The notes below the pieces were generated by a model. It saw nothing but the letters and a program-made list of their open reading frames with translations, had not been told where the DNA came from and ran no database searches. The position numbers were made by a program, and so were the translations under genes. From assembly GCF_000687935.1 (NCBI RefSeq), contig NZ_JHZZ01000001.1, forward strand, positions 992,001-1,056,000: DNA of 64,000 nucleotides. Direction: 5' to 3'. Origin of the DNA: Polaribacter sp. Hel_I_88. GTDB taxonomy: Bacteria; Bacteroidota; Bacteroidia; Flavobacteriales; Flavobacteriaceae. Below, piece after piece: positions 62,479-64,000 of the stretch (the first letter of the stretch is position 1; every line of letters begins with the position of its first letter).

Positions 62479-63828
62479 CTACTTCTTATTTCGTTTGTTA
62501 TAATTTTTATCTCCTCTTGTTTTAGGCTTCTTATATTTCTTAGCAATTTCTCTTCTATAAGAACCTCCTAAATTTACTTTACTATTTTTTTCACTCTTTT
62601 CATGAAAAGCAGCTCCAGGCACATATTCTACTTTGGTTCTGTTTCTAGATTGTTCATGATCTTCTTTTGGGCGCTCATCTTCAGTTAACAACTTTGAAAC
62701 CTCTACATCTTCTGGTAATTCCAAAACTGGAATTTTATAATCCATTAAAGTTTCAATTTGTGCTTTAGAATCTTGCTCTTTTTCTGTAGATAATAAAATT
62801 GTTTTTCCAACTTTTTCTGCACGACCAGTTCTACCAATTCTATGCATATAATTTTCAGGAAAATCTGGCGTATCAAAATTAATAACATGACTTACATTAT
62901 CAAAATCTAAACCTCGAGCCATGACATCTGTTGCTAATAAAATTCTGTTTTTACCTTCATCAAACTGTTTTATAGATCGTATTCTGTAATTCTGAGTTTT
63001 GTTAGAGTGTATTACACACATTTCATCGTTAAAAACTTCTTCTAATTGCTTAAATAAATAATCTGCAGTCCTTTTAAAACCAACAAAGATCAATACTTTA
63101 TTATACGTTTCTTTATCACTTAAAAGATGATGCAACAAGTTTACTTTCGTAAAAAAGTTAGGAATATTATAAGAAACTTGCTCAATATTATCTAATGGAG
63201 TTCCACTAACAGCCACAGAAATTTTCTCTGGATTTTTAAAAAAATCATCAATTAAAAAAGCTACATCTTCAGTCATAGTTGCAGAAAACAAAACATTTTG
63301 TCTTCTTTCTGGTAAAATATCAAAAATGTTCATCAACTGAAAACGAAAACCTAAATCTAGCATCACATCTACTTCATCAATCACCAATTTTTGAATTGAT
63401 TTTAACTTCAAAGCATTGCTTAAACCTAAATCGTATAAACGTCCAGGAGTTGCTACTATAATATCTTGCCCTTGTAAAATTGCTTGTTTTTGAGTGTTGA
63501 TATTAGCTCCTCCATAAACTCCCAAAACACGAACATTTATGTATTTTGATAGTTTTTCTATCTCATCTACAACCTGTAAAACTAATTCACGAGTTGGTAC
63601 TAAAACCAAAACTCTTGGATGTTTTTGTTTAGAAAACTTTAAATCGCGTAAAATTGGCAACATATACGCAAAAGTTTTTCCTGTTCCTGTTTGCGCAATT
63701 CCTACAACATCTTTACCAGATCTAACCACAGAAAAAGCTTGCTCTTGAATAGGTGTTGGGTTTTCGAATCCCAAATCGTCAATAGCATATTGCAGTTGAT
63801 TTGATAAATCTAAATCTTTAAAAGTCAT
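62479..63828 (-). CDS. DEAD-box ATP-dependent RNA helicase (RhlE-like)
   Basis: A 449-aa protein. Q motif (FENPTPIQEQAFSVV), motif I AQTGTGKTF, Ia PTREL, II DEVD (in place of the usual DEAD) in LVIDEVDVMLDLGF, III SAT, and motif VI HRIGRTGR; basic C-terminal tail (YKKPKTRGDKNYNKRNKK). It unwinds structured RNA in ribosome assembly or decay. Minus-strand TATCTTTG (63851 to 63844), a -7 match, lies 16 bp before the ATG. Confidence 0.93.
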   Translation of the reverse strand: MTFKDLDLSNQLQYAIDDLGFENPTPIQEQAFSVVRSGKDVVGIAQTGTGKTFAYMLPILRDLKFSKQKHPRVLVLVPTRELVLQVVDEIEKLSKYINVRVLGVYGGANINTQKQAILQGQDIIVATPGRLYDLGLSNALKLKSIQKLVIDEVDVMLDLGFRFQLMNIFDILPERRQNVLFSATMTEDVAFLIDDFFKNPEKISVAVSGTPLDNIEQVSYNIPNFFTKVNLLHHLLSDKETYNKVLIFVGFKRTADYLFKQLEEVFNDEMCVIHSNKTQNYRIRSIKQFDEGKNRILLATDVMARGLDFDNVSHVINFDTPDFPENYMHRIGRTGRAEKVGKTILLSTEKEQDSKAQIETLMDYKIPVLELPEDVEVSKLLTEDERPKEDHEQSRNRTKVEYVPGAAFHEKSEKNSKVNLGGSYRREIAKKYKKPKTRGDKNYNKRNKK

Positions 63829-63961
63829 TCTCTAAATTTTATGCAAAGATACGTAAAGTTTCAAGTTCAAGGTTTAAAGTTCGCAGTTCAAAGTTTAGCG
63901 TTCAGAAACCTAATTTTATAAAGTATTTAGTAGTTTTGCAAGCAGAAAATAATCCTATTTA

Positions 63962-64000
63962 ATGATTACAGATACTCACACTCATTTATATTCAGAACAA
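63962..64000 (+). CDS. TatD-family metal-dependent hydrolase (5' fragment)
   Basis: Thirteen codons before the window ends: MITDTHTHLYSEQ. The HTH metal-binding pair at the very N-terminus and LY are characteristic of TatD DNases. The rest lies outside the window. Confidence 0.6.
   Translation, partial: MITDTHTHLYSEQ

Noticed and set aside
62658..63828. DEVD instead of DEAD in helicase motif II as a sign of inactivity
   Set aside because: The two catalytic acidic residues of motif II (DE) and all other motifs are present; such variants are active in this family.
63838..63961. Spacer with repeated GTTCAAAGTTT-like words
   Set aside because: Low-complexity intergenic sequence typical of flavobacteria; no hairpin or frame beyond the -7 element of the helicase gene.

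Overview
The window looks like chromosomal DNA of a marine-type member of the Flavobacteriaceae (Polaribacter/Tenacibaculum-like; the genus is inferred from gene flavour, not proven). The evidence is low GC, many TAnnTTTG-type -7 promoter elements typical of Bacteroidetes, type IX secretion (T9SS) cargo with both sorting-domain types, PorP/SprF-family proteins, the gliding lipoprotein GldH, and many Bacteroidetes-only families (DUF4837, DUF4230, DUF4252, DUF4097, flavobacterial RicT). No rRNA, tRNA or CRISPR array was seen.

Layout. 1-9.1 kb: a giant PKD/Ig/SprB-repeat adhesin with a T9SS type B C-terminus, flanked by two PorP/SprF genes (one cut by the window edge). 9.1-19.4 kb: housekeeping and envelope genes on the minus strand: a DUF4837 lipoprotein, a MltD-like transglycosylase, exonuclease III, two tandem small membrane proteins, both subunits of 3-oxoacid CoA-transferase, a class A PBP, GldH and RicT. 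19.7-30.7 kb: accessory segment. Two practically identical IS1182-family elements in opposite orientation bracket 7.5 kb holding a 1465-aa BspA-like/TSP3/LRR surface protein and a LytTR two-component system. 30.7-38.6 kb: a phosphate-acquisition block with a beta-helix lipoprotein and TonB-dependent receptor facing left, and an OprO/OprP-type porin and PiT permease facing right. The divergent intergenic region holds a candidate small RNA and shared promoter motifs. 38.7-54.5 kb: a patatin with a C-terminal barrel, UvrC, glycyl-tRNA synthetase, ComF, an Ig-like lipoprotein, cystathionine gamma-synthase, small envelope genes, a ParDE toxin-antitoxin pair and a glycosyltransferase. 54.5-64 kb: thymidine kinase, alanine racemase, MscL, an ECF sigma/anti-sigma/DUF4097 operon, a long PLP enzyme, a DEAD-box helicase and the first codons of a TatD-like gene.

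How the genes fit together. The two T9SS cargo systems (adhesin plus PorP/SprF; BspA-like protein plus LytTR two-component system) are the cell-surface theme. The porin, PiT and TonB receptor form a coherent outer-to-inner-membrane phosphate route. Three of their promoters carry a TAAC[AG]TTNAC element 14-17 bp upstream of the -7 element. A short terminated transcript predicted just upstream of the porin would carry 15 nt perfectly complementary to the porin mRNA leader immediately before its AUG. This is the most promising candidate here for an undescribed regulatory circuit. The inverted IS pair, the 516-bp triple repeat in the surface protein and the 870-bp higher-order repeat in the adhesin are the main sources of likely structural variation.
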